A stretch of DNA of 64,000 nt from Acanthaster planci (Eukaryota; Echinodermata; Asteroidea; Valvatida; Acanthasteridae): positions 866,105 to 930,104 of the forward strand of contig NW_019091476.1 in the NCBI RefSeq assembly GCF_001949145.1. Reading direction: 5' to 3'. The translations under genes were made by a program, and so were the position numbers. The notes under the pieces were generated by a model, which saw nothing but the letters and a program-made list of their open reading frames with translations, did not search any database and had not been told where the DNA came from. The stretch's first letter is position 1, and each line of letters opens with the position of its first letter. Shown piece by piece: positions 12,601 through 25,400 of the stretch.

Positions 12601-13349
12601 TCGGTACCTCTGTTGAATTCGTGGAGATTGACCAGTATCAATACGATGCTTAATGACATGTCATGCATGGAGAAGACGCTAGCATGGGCTCGCAGTAAGT
12701 CCGAAAATTCGGCTACTTCGTCTGGCCTGGGCTGAGATCCAATTTCAACATCTTGCAACTGGGTTGGCTGGCATTGAAGGGTACAATCATTTCCCACAGT
12801 CTGGTCTGATTCTACCTCCTCGGCATGGTATAATGTTCCGATTCATGTGTTGTTGACTAACACAACATCAGCGCCGGACACGTTGGTCAGAGTGATGGAG
12901 AATTTTCCCCTGATAACCTTTACAAAACACCGCCCAAGCTGGACAGTGCACGGAAGATTTGAGCCTTCCTCTGGCTCCAAAACAGCTTGGTATGCCATAT
13001 TGTCAGGAGCTGGTCTTGCAGTGACTGTAATGACGATGGCCTGACCTGCTGGAATGACAATGAGGGCCCTCCTGGGTATGAATGCTCTGCAGATTGGCCC
13101 TCCTATCGTTGAGAACTTGAGTCGTTTTTCGACTAAAGCCATAGCCTTTTCCCACACTGGCACAAATCCATACCTGGACCATTTACAGAGATGCTCCCCT
13201 ACCACCATCAAGCCCACCTACTTCCAGCACATCGTCGGTACATTCATTCCCAGAATACAGGGTGAGTGACTAGGTGGGCTATTTGCTGCCTCTTTGATCA
13301 CCAGAATCAAGCGTGAAGGGATGAGGGTTCCCAGCGCAACACATCAGCT

Positions 13350-13538
13350 TCAAAACACCCTATGTAAGGGATGTTGGAACCATTTGCCGACACAAGTTGG
13401 AAACGTTCTGGAAAACGCTGTAGTGGGATGCCCTTCCCCCCTCAGATGATTTTCATAGAAACCCTCTGTGATTGTGGTGACCATCGAGCCAGTATCAAGT
13501 AGACATTTTACACGTAAACCTCCCAGTTGAAGCTCCAC
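13350..13538 (-). pseudogene. Ty3/gypsy aspartic protease remnant
   Basis: The frame contains CLLDTGSMVTTITEGFY, the LDTGS active-site loop of retroelement pepsin-fold proteases. Between it and the reverse transcriptase, a 124-residue open frame at 13217-12843 fits the linker region normally found there. Confidence 0.65.
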
Positions 13539-13748
13539 CCCAAAACAGTCTGCTACTGCTCGGTCAAAGAATGTGTCAGGGCAAGTGGAGCTGTCTCTCT
13601 TCCCTCAGACTGCCTGGCTCCCTGCAGTCGAGGATGCTGGTTTCCCACCTGATTAACACTATGATGTGGCCTAAAGGTGATTTTCCTGTCGACTTCCATG
13701 TTGATTTCGGGGATATGGTACGCCCGAAGATCCGTAGCGGTTCATTGG

Positions 13749-13790
13749 GCACTGGCGAGCAAAATGCCTCGTCTTGTGGCAATTGTAGAA
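13749..13790 (-). pseudogene. Degenerate CCHC zinc knuckle of gag
   Basis: The minus-strand frame reads FYNCHKTRHFARQC. The spacing matches C-x2-C-x4-H-x4-C, but the first Cys is Phe. It sits between the gag body and the protease, as expected for nucleocapsid. Confidence 0.5.
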
Positions 13791-14180
13791 GGGTCACATT
13801 GTTGTACGCCTGGGGACCGGCTGGCAGATTAGACCCCCCCCCCTTGCTATGAATGGTGGGACCCAGCTGTATCTGACATTATTTGGGAATACCTCTGCTG
13901 GACCATTTGGCAGATGTGGTGAATAAGGACGTGCCAAGTTGTTGACCTCACATTGCATCGGGATGGGACGGATTGGACTAACGGGGCGGCCACGTTGAAG
14001 GCATCAACGCCTTCACAGACTCAGTCAGGGCTTTCACTTGCCCTTCCAGGTGCTGGTAGGAGTTGCTTTCTTTCGGTTCTGCAGCGGCGACATGGTTACT
14101 ACGGACCACCTTGGCACGTGCATTTTCCCTTTCATCTCGTTTGATGACCCAGTTCTTTAAAGGTCATGGACGGATTTCTG

Positions 14181-14900
14181 TCAAGCAAGTCCCAGGACGA
14201 ATGCCTTAGCCCCCTCTTGGTCGAAACCATCCACAAACTGGTCCTTCAAGAGGATGTCGGGCGGTTTGTAGTGCTCGGGATCTTTCTTCTGAAGGCAGGC
14301 GCAAGAAGCAACGCTGGAGTGCCACCGAATACTCCCACACCATCTCCATCTTGGTTCCCCAAAGGAGGTCTTCAGGTGTTGTAAGACTTCTTCGGCTCCA
14401 GCCCCCCCCCCTGACAAGAAGGGCTCTTGCCTCCACCTTTGGGGCACCTCGTAGGTAGTCCAGCAGGAACTGCCCCCTCTGTTCAGTTGGGACGCGATAA
14501 CGAGAAAAGGCATGCGTGATTGAAGTAACGAATTCATCGACCGGAATGGCCCTTCCCGTTGATTCCTCCTGGCCACCAAAATCAGCACTTTTCTCTCAGG
14601 TGCCAGCCATGACTACCGTGCGGTGGTTAGCGTCTGTCTTGGTCTCGGTTTTAATTTCTGTCATGCCCCCCCCCCTCTTCTGGAGCAAGGGGATGTAGAT
14701 GTGGTCTCCCCATCCTCCCTCAGGTGGCAATATATTGCTCTCGGTGTGGGGTTTACCACCTATTCGTCATTTATCATGTATAACAGTCCACTGGCCGATG
14801 GGAAGTAGTCCCTGAGGGACTGCACAGGTAGCTTTCCATCCAACAGAGAGAACCGCAAGGCCTTCTGTGACCCTTGTCTTACTCGCGCAGTCGTTGCCAT
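14181..14900 (-). pseudogene. Ty3/gypsy gag remnant
   Basis: A start ATG at 14900 opens a 46-codon frame containing LRFSLLDGKLPVQSLRDYFP before a TAG. The frame at 14588-14181 has AEEVLQHLKTSFGE and ILLKDQFVDGF, resembling the gag capsid of Ty3/gypsy elements. The first block is assigned to gag only by position. Confidence 0.55.
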
Positions 14901-15040
14901 GTTTGCCCTCACTCTGCCTGCAGAGGATTAGCAGGACGCACCACACAGTACTGCACAAAGCACACCTTTGGCTAGCACTGGCTGCTGCATACCAGAAATA
15001 TGAACATCAACTTGTGCACTTTCCTTTCAAAATCAAACCA

Positions 15041-15058
15041 ATCCCAATTCTGACACAA
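15041..15058 (-). other. Candidate primer-binding site, tRNA-Leu-like
   Basis: On the minus strand this reads TGTGTCAGAATTGGGAT. It resembles the complement of a tRNA-Leu 3' end (TGGTGTCAG then a purine-rich block then GGGAT). It lies about 140 bases upstream of the gag ATG, the expected place. No flanking LTR could be verified. Confidence 0.4.
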
Positions 15059-15279
15059 TGTGGCGGCGGTACGCACGCGGTTTGGATAGGCTTTAAGGCA
15101 ACTGGAAAGTATTTTTTTCAAAAGACACACACGTATAAAAGCTCACTATAAATTTTGTCAGTGTCAAACTGAATTGTTCAGCAGCATGGCCAGGCCGGTG
15201 GTAAGATGGCACAGGAAAGTGTGAAGCTCAAACCTGCCACCAAGCAAGGGCGTTGTGACCAGTTACTGTCTCACCTTTC

Positions 15280-16476
15280 TTGGGCACTCTGGTGGTTTGC
15301 TGCAACCCTCACATTTGCATCATGACGGGTATCACAAAACACCCCACCCTTCACAGCTACTGGTCGACCGATCCACTGCTGAAGACGAGCCTGTTCCCGT
15401 CCATCATGCCCCGAGACTGGTTCCTTGCCATCCTGCAGGCCCTACGCTTCAACGCCAACAGTGTCATGTTGGAGGACTGCCCTGACCGCCTGTTCAAGTT
15501 GCATCCTGTTATCGACCATCTCTTGGAGAAGTTATCCACTGTGCACACTGCACAGCGCTACATTTCTGTCGACGATTCCTTGTTGAAATTCTACGGGTGT
15601 CTTCGCTTTGCTACTAACAACCCGAGAAAGAGGGCCCGCTGGGTACTGCTTCAACTTCAAGATTTACACAAGCCAAAGCAACGGAGAGCTCCCAGCAACG
15701 ACGTAAGTGGTGATGTGCCTTGTGAGAAATCTGAATGGCAAGGGCTACAACCTTGCCCTCGACCTGGCCTTCAGCAGTCCAGATTTATACGGCCGACTTC
15801 ACTTCGAGAAGTTAAACGTCGTTGGCACTGTCATACCCAACAGAAAGTGACTTAAAGTCCGTCATTCTCCAGCGGGGCAAAACTGCGTATGGTCGGCTAA
15901 CCTGGGTGCGAGTGGTTCACTTCTTGCATTGGTGCGGAAAGACAAACGGAACATCTGTATGCTCTCCACTATGCATACAGCAGATTTCAGTGGCTCCGGC
16001 AAGCGAGACTGGACGGGGGCAGAAAAGCAAAAACCAGCCTGCGTCATCGAGTACAACGCCCTGATGGAAGGCGTTGACAGAGCGACCAGCTAGCGGCAAA
16101 TCACAGACAAACTTGCAAGTCCCTGAAGTGGTACAAGATGCTGTTCTTCTACTTGCTAGACTTGACCCTGGTGAACAGCTACTGTGTGCACCAGGCTGTT
16201 GGTCACCGCCTCTCCTTCCTCTACTTTTGCTTGCAACTCGAACTTCTCTTCAACGAACCCTTACCCGAGTACCCACCCCAGCAAGATACTCCACCAGCCA
16301 CCAACTCCACTTTCCCATTTCCTTGGAGAAGACCAGCTACGGTGACTACTGCTATTGGCGATATGTCCTCTGCTCTTCCCAAGGGCAGCAAAAGAAGACG
16401 CACATCGAGGGCGACTCTTGCCACCAGCCCCCCTGCATCGACCCCCTGCTTCCGGGACTACTACGCCGCCCACTAA
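15280..16476 (+). pseudogene. piggyBac-type transposase, frameshifted
   Basis: The first frame (15280-15640) reads HSYWSTDPLLKT, then MPRDWFLAILQALRFN, then PDRLFKLHPVIDHLLEKL and ISVDDSLLKFYGCLRF. These are in PGBD/piggyBac family order. After about 15640 the similarity moves to other frames: GKGYNLALDLAFSSPDLYG (about 15745) with the second catalytic Asp region, VVGTVIPNRK, MLSTMHTADFSG, and VIEYNALMEGVDRATS (about 16040) with the third. KWYKMLFFYLLDLTLVNSY (about 16130) is the typical C-terminal block. At least three frameshifts or stops break it. The Cys-rich C-terminal finger is not seen; a Ser/Thr/Pro and Arg/Lys-rich tail replaces it. A non-functional relic. Confidence 0.85.
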
Positions 16477-16894
16477 GAGACAGTTGAATATATATTTTGC
16501 ATTTTCATTGAAATTTCTCGTGCATGTTTCGGGATTTGTGGCACCATTATGTCTTGAAAAATGACAAAAGTAACAGCGAAGTTCTGGTTATTTCATCTTT
16601 TAAAAAGAATGGAAAGGGTGAAAATTTATTTGACTTGTTTTATGAGTTGCACTATTTCAATTTCAAGAAGAGGAATGACGAGTAAAAGAAGTTCTTGTGG
16701 GGACCTTTTTTACTTTTTCGTGTACTTACTTTATTGGTTTCTAAGTTTTTATTGGGAATGTTGGGGGAAATACAGTTTTGGGATAGAAAATATCCTATTT
16801 GTAGCTGTTAATTTGCTACATTAGGAAGTTTTCTGTTGAAATAAAAATTACAAGGGAAGGGAAATTGGATTAGTTGGGTGATAGAAGTTGAGGG

Positions 16895-16898
16895 TTAA
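16895..16898 (+). repeat. Candidate piggyBac right-end TTAA site
   Basis: The sequence GAAGTTGAGGGTTAAG places GGG directly before TTAA. That is the usual right terminus and target duplication of piggyBac elements. A matching left end (TTAACCC) was not found, so the assignment rests on one end only. Confidence 0.3.
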
Positions 16899-17017
16899 GT
16901 CACACTTTTAGACCCCAAATTTATTGAAAGTCCCATTTACCCTATAATGGCCCACACGCCCTCCACTGTTACTTAAACAAAGTCAAACAAACATGCCGCT
17001 GCACTCGACACAAATTT

Positions 17018-17225
17018 CACGCTGGAGTCATGACAGTCAGTTGCATCAATGAGACCCGGGTTCGAGTCTTGGCTTGGCCCAGGCTTTAAGTGCATTTGGT
17101 TTCCAGTCCATACTCGCTCTCGCAGGTTTTCTCCGGGTACTCCGGTTTCCTCGTGCCTCTAAAACTGGACCTTCTTCCTAACTCCGTAATGTGATGCTGA
17201 TTAATAAAGTGTATGAATAAACGTA
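17018..17225 (+). mobile_element. tRNA-derived SINE
   Basis: A polymerase III B box (GGGTTCGAGTC) at about 17048 is followed by a body containing TTTTCTCCGGGTACTCCGG, a cassette common in invertebrate SINEs. The 3' end is AT-rich (AATAAAGTGTATGAATAAACG). The A box upstream is poorly preserved. Confidence 0.65.
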
Positions 17226-18620
17226 CAGTTACTGGCGCGAATAGCCTGACTTGCTGAAAGCACGATTAAAACAATGACAACATACAGGTCATTTGCTGTC
17301 GAACTTCCTTCCTTCTACATTGTACTTTCTTGTCGGTCTGTGCCAGCTCCACCATAATGTATTCCAGTAATGACGGTTTGTCCATATATCTGACTCAAAA
17401 TTCATTTCAAGATAATGTTGAATCACCCTTAAGTAATGACTCAAATCAATACCCAGTATTTCTGGACGTATCTGATGATGAAATAAATGTTGGAGGTGGC
17501 AAAATGGGGGGGGGGGAAACAACCTCGAATATTATCTCATTTGGAAGGCTCCAGCCGATTTGGGACCCCTGTAACCGACCAGAAAATGACGGGAAATGCT
17601 AGAGAAGGTAACAAGACCATATCTTTTTATTTCAACATTTGGCACGGTTTGTTGCACCATGGATATGGTAGTGTGTATGGGCCGCCCGGCTTTTTGATGT
17701 GTGGAAAGTGGAGATAAATGGATCAGCCGTTACGCTGAACATCAGAGTGGTTTAAAAGCCATTACTCTCGTTGTCCCGGTACATTCTCATACTATAATTG
17801 AATAGGGGTCCAGCCCCCAGCCAATCGCTCAGAAACGGCGGTCTGTCCGCCACTGAAGGGGAAATCAGAGGCCGAGTCGAGGCAGGAAAAAAGGAATGAG
17901 CCCAGCCGCATAGCCCGGTGATTGGTTTCTGTGGAAAAACCGTTGAACGTTTTTGTTACTAATAGACAATTAAAGTGAATGGGCGATTGAAGGCATTAAT
18001 TTGCTTTTCAATCTTCTTTACACTCTTGATCAAAAGTTATAAGGCAAGACAGAGGAAAGCATGAATTTTGAGGGGAAGTGTGTTCTCCCCTCCCCGCTAA
18101 AAAAGAGGAAAGAAAAACGCGTACACTTTCGTTATGGTGGGGACATAATGTTTCCCTTTGGTACTTCGAACATTATAGAAAGGAGATATTTAATACGAAT
18201 CTATTTGTCGTGTTCCCCCAAAGCAAAATCTAATTAGTTGTTTTATTTGAGAATTTTAGTTGTTAGGAACTGGGGATATATTCCTCCCATTCACGTGTAC
18301 CTTGATTAGTTTAGCGTTTGTCATGACGGGAGGGGTTGATGCAGCACAGCCGCGGTAACCAGGCTCCGTACGACAGCTCTCCAGAACTATGGTCTTGGGA
18401 CGTTGCAGAAAGTACAGGCTTAGCGTTGAAATGTCGCTAATTAATCTTACTGTCTGGTAAACCATTACTTTAATGACTCAAGCAATTTAAATGGGTTATC
18501 GCCCAATTCTTCAAATCCACTGCCAGTAAATTCTGACGCCTTCCCATGTTTATCAGTCAAGCATCTTTAGGTTCCGACTATTCTGACCAAGACACCTGTC
18601 TTTGAGGTAGAAGAGATTAA
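17226..18620. other. Intergenic interval before the esterase gene
   Basis: No recognised exon. It includes a G11 run near 17505 inside an open frame (17330-17602) that I could not assign. Nothing else in this stretch is explained. Confidence 0.35.
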
Positions 18621-18990
18621 TAGTCTGTCAACCAGTTGCACACCGGAATCGTACGCAGGTATTTACCGATATTCTCGCTTTGGCTGCTTCCTCATTCATT
18701 AAACTAATTACTGGTAATTAAAGTTGACGAACCGTCGGATCAATGATTTATTCATCTGAAGTTCTTATCACCAAGCCGGATAGTCTGCCAACCAGCTGCA
18801 TGCCATTCCAGAGTGGGTAGTCCGTGCCACAACTCACCGGAATCGCACGCAGGTATTACCGATAGTCTCTCTTTGGCTGCTTCCTCATTCATTAAACTAA
18901 TTACAGGTAATTAAAGTTGACGAACCGTCGGAGGAATGATTTATTCATCCGTTGTTCTTATCACCAAGCCGGATAGACTGCAGGCTTGGT
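18621..18990. repeat. Tandem duplication directly upstream of the esterase start
   Basis: The block from TAGTCTGTCAACCAGTTGCA through CACCAAGCCGGA at 18621-18780 is repeated at 18781-18971, and a third partial start (TAGACTGCAGG) follows. The copies share long near-identical tracts such as TTGGCTGCTTCCTCATTCAT. The second has about 34 extra bases after the first 22. It ends about 100 bases before the esterase ATG, so it may lie in the promoter. Confidence 0.75.
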
Positions 18991-19081
18991 AAAATGTGAT
19001 AAAAGCCCTCGTAAGAGTCATTTTCAGCAAATTCTTCGACAACTGCTTTGACATATGTAAACGGTCCTGATCACGGTAACG

Positions 19082-19417
19082 ATGCTGCGTCTACTTGCTG
19101 TTCTGACGGTGGCTGCAGTAGGTCCCCTCAGCGTGGAGTGTGATGGACCGAGAGTCAGCATCTCTGGTCTCGGTGCTGTAGTAGGCGAAACTGTTCACTT
19201 CCAGCATCACTCCTACCCTTCCATAGATACTTATATCGATGTCTACAGGGGTATCCCATATGTTGAGAAGCCCGAGCGCTTCGGCAAGCCCCAACCTAAG
19301 AAACCGTGGTCTGGTGACTTTGACGCTTCTCAATTCGGGGCGGATTGCCCTCAGCCAGGTTCAAAAGCCGCTAGCGAAGACTGTCTTTTCATGAACATAT
19401 GGGTACCTAACCCAAGG
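19082..19417 (+). CDS. Carboxylesterase exon 1
   Basis: Encodes the signal peptide, [16 protein letters not shown] and [12 protein letters not shown]. The donor is GTGAGT at 19418 and the phase is 0. Confidence 0.88.
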
Positions 19418-22400
19418 GTGAGTAGTTGTTTGAAATCAAAGCGACAGAATAAAGTCGATTATGCTCAGAGCTTTATTATGTCCTACTTCTCAAACGAGTT
19501 ACTTGCATAAGTAGGGGAACATCATTGAATGCCTTAATGACCTACACTAAAATATAAGCTAAAGACGCCTTTCCATGTGTACGTTTTTGGTACGTGCGCA
19601 GCGTACGCGATGCTTTCATGCGTTTCACTCTCACAGACACAAAACACGTCTCCATACACACGTCAAAATCGGCCTGGGAGCAATGACAGACGCAACGCTT
19701 GGTGCATATGTTGAGGCGCATAAGAAAATGCACCTTAATCCGGCAGCAGGCATCAGAACCCCTCAGTTTTGCGTGGGCACCATGTTATTAGGGGGCGTTG
19801 AATATCTTTTAAAACCAGTATGTCTCATGTTGAAAAACATCGGTATTGGGTAGCGTACGTTTGCAGACAAACACCCTTTGTTAGTGTAAGCATACATAAC
19901 ACCTCGTCATAAAAACAGTGGTGTTTTCTCTTACTTTATATTTGTAGCCGAGATGTTCATCATCTTGTATCGTGATAGCTGTGTGAGGTTTTTAACACGA
20001 TGTCTCAGTGAATTATTCTGCTACTTTGTACCGATGGCCAGTCATAGTTTTAAGAATTAAAAATAGAGCAGCCTCTATGGGATGTTGTCGTTGCCAGAAT
20101 TCATGCATATGTCAAGTTTAAGAATGCGCCCAAATAGAATGAAAAATCCTTCGATTAGTCTTTAAAGGTGGCCTCACACTGGAGTTCAGGGGCGAATCCA
20201 GGAATTTCCCGAAAGGGGGGGGGGGCGGTCAGGCCAGAGATTTTTCGAAGTGTCTCATTTTTTTGGACAACCGGAAACGATAATGAAACATTATATGACA
20301 TACATGTACATTGTTTACAATGGTATTGGTGTACCCATAAAAAGTTATATTTTATTATAATCCCATTTTTAAAAACTGTTTTGCCTCAGAGCAGGGGGGG
20401 GGTTGCTTGCCTTCCAACTGAACTAGGTACGTGGCAATTGAATCGTCAGACAAGAGCTGTGAATTATACGTATTGATTTTCACCAACGGCAATAAGTTCA
20501 CATGGGAGGCTTAACCCCTGAACAAATATTTCCCAAATCCCCTCCCCCAGCCAAAAATCCTGCATCCATCCCACGAAATTTTCTGATATCCTTGTGTCTC
20601 AAGTTCCCTTTTAGTGGTATATCTCATATAACATCACATTTGTTTAGCCATCAAAGGCAGCCGTCATGTTGTATATCCACGGAGGAGCGTTCATATCAGG
20701 CTCCGGGTCAATGGAGACTTACAATGGCGTAGCTCTGGCAGCCTACCATGATGTCATCGTCGTCAACTTCAACTACAGACTGGGCGTGTTTGGTTTCCTC
20801 AGCACAGGTTGGTTTAACTGTTTACTAAGGTACAAATGGGCTACCAAAGGAGGCAGAATAACGAACCACAAATTCTCATTAGACTTACCCCACTTGTGTA
20901 CAATGATCTTCGATAAAATTAATTGAGAAAAAAAATTACATCGTTGTCATTTGTTCCATAAATCTATTTTGAGTACTTGCGATCCGAAAAGAATGTCTGA
21001 AATCTTATTTTAACATGTAGGAGAAGAAGTAGCCAATAATTATGCACAGCATTTATTCCGTTCAGGTTACTCAGCCCCCCATAAAAATTTTAATCTGTAT
21101 CCAATGCTGATGTTGGATTTCGTACCCAACCTTGCTTGCAGGGGACAACGAACTCCCTGGTAACTATGGAATGTGGGATCAACTGGAAGCATTGAAATGG
21201 GTCAAGAACCACATAGCTGGTGAGTTCAGACGAAAATACTGCCGTTATAAAAACCTGACCAAGTATTTTGAAATGCACAAGTTAGTGATTAATCTAAAAA
21301 AAATCTTCCTCTCAACCTTAAGCTCACCTGTTGTGAGAAACCGTTGTTTGTTCAAACTAATGATATGTGGAGTTCAGCGGGGTGTTGGAGTTGAGGGATG
21401 ACTCAAAAGCGAATGCTGCTTTGGTCTAATTCAACATGATGTTGGGGTGAAAATGTATGAAAGCCTTACTCAGAGTCCCGACATCCTTGCTTTTATTTCG
21501 TGGTGTTGGTTTGTTATCGGGTTGTGGTGCTAATATTCGATAAATTGTCATTAATATTTGCTGAAACAATGGGGGTGGCCCCTGCCTCCCCGCTGGATAA
21601 GTCACTGATGGAGTTCTTTTGTGACGGCTCCCTCCGAAGATTATCTTATAGTATTTACCAAATCTCGTCACAGATTTTGGAGGGGACGACGATAAGATCA
21701 CTATCTTTGGAGAAAGTGCTGGGTCTGCGTCAGTTAGTCTCATGACATTAGCTAAGCAATCTTGGGGTTTCTACAACAGGGCTATCATGCAGGTATGTTG
21801 ACAAAGGTGCCTTACAATACGTTCCCAAATGTCTAAGATGAATACAGAGGAATTTTAGAATAATGGGTAGAGGCAGACATGGAAAGGAAATTAGCACCAT
21901 GGACGATTTTATCCTCAGGATTGTTATACATTCCTCTTAAATATATCTTACATGACACTTTTTCATGATTGCAAAACACCCCTATTGGCTTTGTTGAAAG
22001 GGTATTTTACCAAAGCGTTGTCATTTTCCACAGCAAAATAACGCACCGATACTATGGTGCCATTTCCGGTAGACGCCGTTCATCTTTAGGGAGTTCTCTT
22101 GATCAAATTATGAACGTAGATTCTTCCCCTTGGAATTCTTTTATTTGGTAACTCCACAACAGTGTTTGAGAAATAGAAATGTCCAAAGTTTTGGCCAATT
22201 GGTGCTTCAGTTGCCGTAACATCAAGGGGTTCCTCTTGAAAGAACAATGCATTTTTGCTGAAGAATGTACAAACCTTACCATCACGAAGCCACAAAGAAA
22301 GTGTGAAATTTGGCTGAATAGGACACAAAGGTGAGTTTTCAAGAAATGCTTTGAGAAAATCACTTCCCTGGGACGTTTTAATGAGATCACGACCAACGAA

Positions 22401-25400
22401 GCTATTAGACGTGTTGTCTTTCTGGCTGCCAGTTAGTGATTAATTTCTCCCGTGTAATTTCTTTTTCTTCAGAGCGGGACAGCCTCCTCTCCCTGGAGTG
22501 TACTAGACCCAACAACAGCTCGGGACCACGCTTTCAAACTCGGTCGGCTTGCTCAGTGTGGGGAATCTATCAGCAGTTCCAGCCTTCTCAGTTGCCTGAA
22601 GCAGAAATCAACAAGTGATCTCGTGGTCGTTATGAACGTTGTAAGACTGAAAGCCTTCCTGTCAAAACAATTAGCTCAGTAGTCGCCTAATAACACAGTA
22701 TATCCCAAAAGGTGTCTATCTCAATCATCAATGCATTTGGATGAACAAGACCTACAAGTACATTGTTTTATTTGTGCATAATGAACACTCCTGATCCTTG
22801 CCTAAGCGGTCCGTATACGTTTTGTTTATTCGTTTTTTGATTTGAAAAGAAACAACAACAATTAAAGATACGTCGGTCCTCGTTTTTCAATTTAGAAAAG
22901 AAATCTAAAATCGAAAGAAAAGATCAATTGAAAGCAAAAAGTGGGAGAGGACGGACAAAATAATTTTTCGTTTTCCATATTGAAACAATAAAAGCGAACA
23001 ATTTCCTTTTAAGTTTCATTTTGATCCGAATTTAGTTCCACTGCAGGACATGAAATTCGCAGTAGGCGGGGAGGTACTAGGTAGTCACTGCCTCCTTAAA
23101 TAAAGCATGGCGTCACTAATTAAGTCCAAGAAGTGCAGCATGCCAAATGTCTGTTATTTTGTAAACATTTAACGTGATAAAAATTGTGCAAAAGCTGATA
23201 TCATTATGTAGAAAAATATGAGTAATTCTTTAGACTTGTAATGTATGTAGGGAAATCGAAAAAGAGAGGTAATTTATTTACGTCCAAAGTTTGTGAATGA
23301 TATCGCTAGCGCACTTCCCCTTGCCTTGAGCTGGACCAAGAAAGGGCGCTGTTTTCTTAGCATTGGAGGCTCCATACGTCGGGACTGAACTTCGCTGTTT
23401 AACGAACAGCTAGGAAATGCACGTTTTACGGTCTTGAATTGAATACACCCAACCAACATGACTCTGTTTAAACCGATGAGAGAATGGTTCTGCTCAAGGC
23501 GGATAAGATAGACGTTAGCCAACTGTGAGAATTTTTTAGTGGGTTGCTCCTCTTCGTTTTTTGGAAGCAACGGCTTCATCGTAGTCCTCTATTTCAGCAC
23601 TGCTTTATTCATTCTAATTTAGCGGGCTACAATCAAGCAATGACGTGTCCTCCCTTAAAAATGGAAACTGAACAGTTTTTCCACTGCAACAAATGCTTTG
23701 GTAGATTTTGACGTTATTGTTTTTCACACTGAAAAACGAAACACAAAATGATTGTCGTTTTTTGTTCAAATTTTTGTTTTTATTCGTTCATTTTTATTTT
23801 TTGAAAAACGAGAAATGACTTGCTTTTCACTTTTTGGTTTTCTCTTTCAAATTGCTAAAAAGGACTTATTTCACTTTTCATTTGTTTTCATTTTCAAATC
23901 ATAATATGGACGAACAAAACTTTTTTGGACATACTGTACAGTATATGTCACGCTGGTCTATGTGCTCAGTATGACAATAATAAAATATATTTATATCAAT
24001 ATCCTCGTATTAGTCTTTATGGTATCAAAAAGGAAAATATCAAGTTTCACTTTTTGGATGGAAATTAATAGTAAACATGTCTCCTCAACAAATTAATGGT
24101 TCGATTTGTCTGCTATCCAGTGATGTTGCAGCTGAAACCACGCTCACTTACACGGTGTGGCAATGGAACCAGAAGTACAACAAAGTTGCTGCATTAGCCA
24201 ATCGTTGTTCTTAATAATCAGTAAAGTGTGCGCAAGTATGACAAATCACTAACAAATCTTCACTGATACTACCAATTGATAACACTGTCATTTCCTCCGT
24301 TTCCGATTGTGTAAAGACTTCGCACTAGTCGAAATTACGTTCCGATCCGAACCTTGTCAATTGCAAACTTTTTTCCTGCAGATATTACGTGACGCCGTGA
24401 AGGCAAAGACTAACATCATCCCGTTTGTGCCTACTATCGACAGAGAATTTCTCACCGAAAATCCGGCAGAGCTGTACAAACGTGGAGAGTTCAAGAAGAC
24501 CGATGTTATGATCGGTACCATGAGGGATGAAGGTGCCATGATAGCATTTGAAGCCTTCCTTCCCCGCTCCATACTTGGAGATCTTTTAATCACCGAGAAG
24601 ATTTTTGATGAGCGTCTTAGTGACTACATCTACATCAAGCACGACCAGGCGATGGTGGACCTAATCCGAGAACACTACGTGGACCCAGGTCAGTCCAAGT
24701 ACTTCCGGCCGTTTTCGAGTCTGACTGGCGACGAGGCCTTCGTCTGCCCCACCGATGCTGTCGCTAAAGCCTTTGCTTCGGCCAACTCCAATACCTACTT
24801 GTACCAGATGACCCATGTTTCGTCGTTCCATCTCTTGCCCCTGCCCTTTAATGATATTGTTCCTCACGGTGATGACCTCGCGTATGTCTTTGGCAGCGCA
24901 TTCATGCAAGGTTTAGATCGACCAGTCTCATTGACAGAGGAAGAGATTGGTATGTCGGCAGATATGATGAGATACTGGACCAACTTTGCCAAAACTGGGT
25001 AAGAAAAGCATAGTGTTTCATACTGTGGAATGAATTGGGGGGGTTGTAGTGACCTTTTCCAATCAAGACACCCAGAATGAACATTTTGGAGTGTGATAAG
25101 TTTACATGCAGCTGTTCGTTGTATAAGAGTGTTATGTTGTGAGATAACCTTAATATGCTCAGACAACACAATTTGCAAAGACCTGGCTAGGGTGGACTTG
25201 CATAGTCCTAGTGTGAAGCGATTATCAGTCGCTCTTTGTATGAAAATTATACCAAAGGGATACACCGTTTGGAGCTTCCATTCCCGTTTTCTTTTCTCTA
25301 TCAATGAGTGGCGTACATTCGTGTCAGAAAGTGGGGGAAATTGGACAGTGTGTTGGGGGGGGGGACTGACACCATATTACTCTATAGAGTGCGGTATGTT

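Larger units (their letters stand above)
11516..15060 (-). mobile_element. Decayed Ty3/gypsy-type LTR retrotransposon
   Basis: Reading on the minus strand, the order is primer site (15058-15041), gag (from 14900), zinc knuckle (13790-13749), protease (13538-13350), reverse transcriptase (12600-11881) and RNase H (11737-11516). This is the standard gag-pol order of Ty3/gypsy. Every block is interrupted by stops or frameshifts. RNase H is the last recognisable part; the integrase and the 3' LTR are missing, so the element is truncated at its 3' end near 11516. An ambiguous base lies at 11630. A piggyBac relic begins immediately beyond the primer site, where the 5' LTR should be. Confidence 0.8.

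Noticed and set aside
15357-16473. Several minus-strand frames opposite the piggyBac transposase
   Set aside because: Shadows of the plus-strand coding sequence.
17330-17602. 90-codon frame with acidic sequence
   Set aside because: It runs through a G11 tract and has no domain or splice context.
23274-23579. 101-codon minus-strand frame inside the foldback element
   Set aside because: No transposase motif; cannot be assigned.
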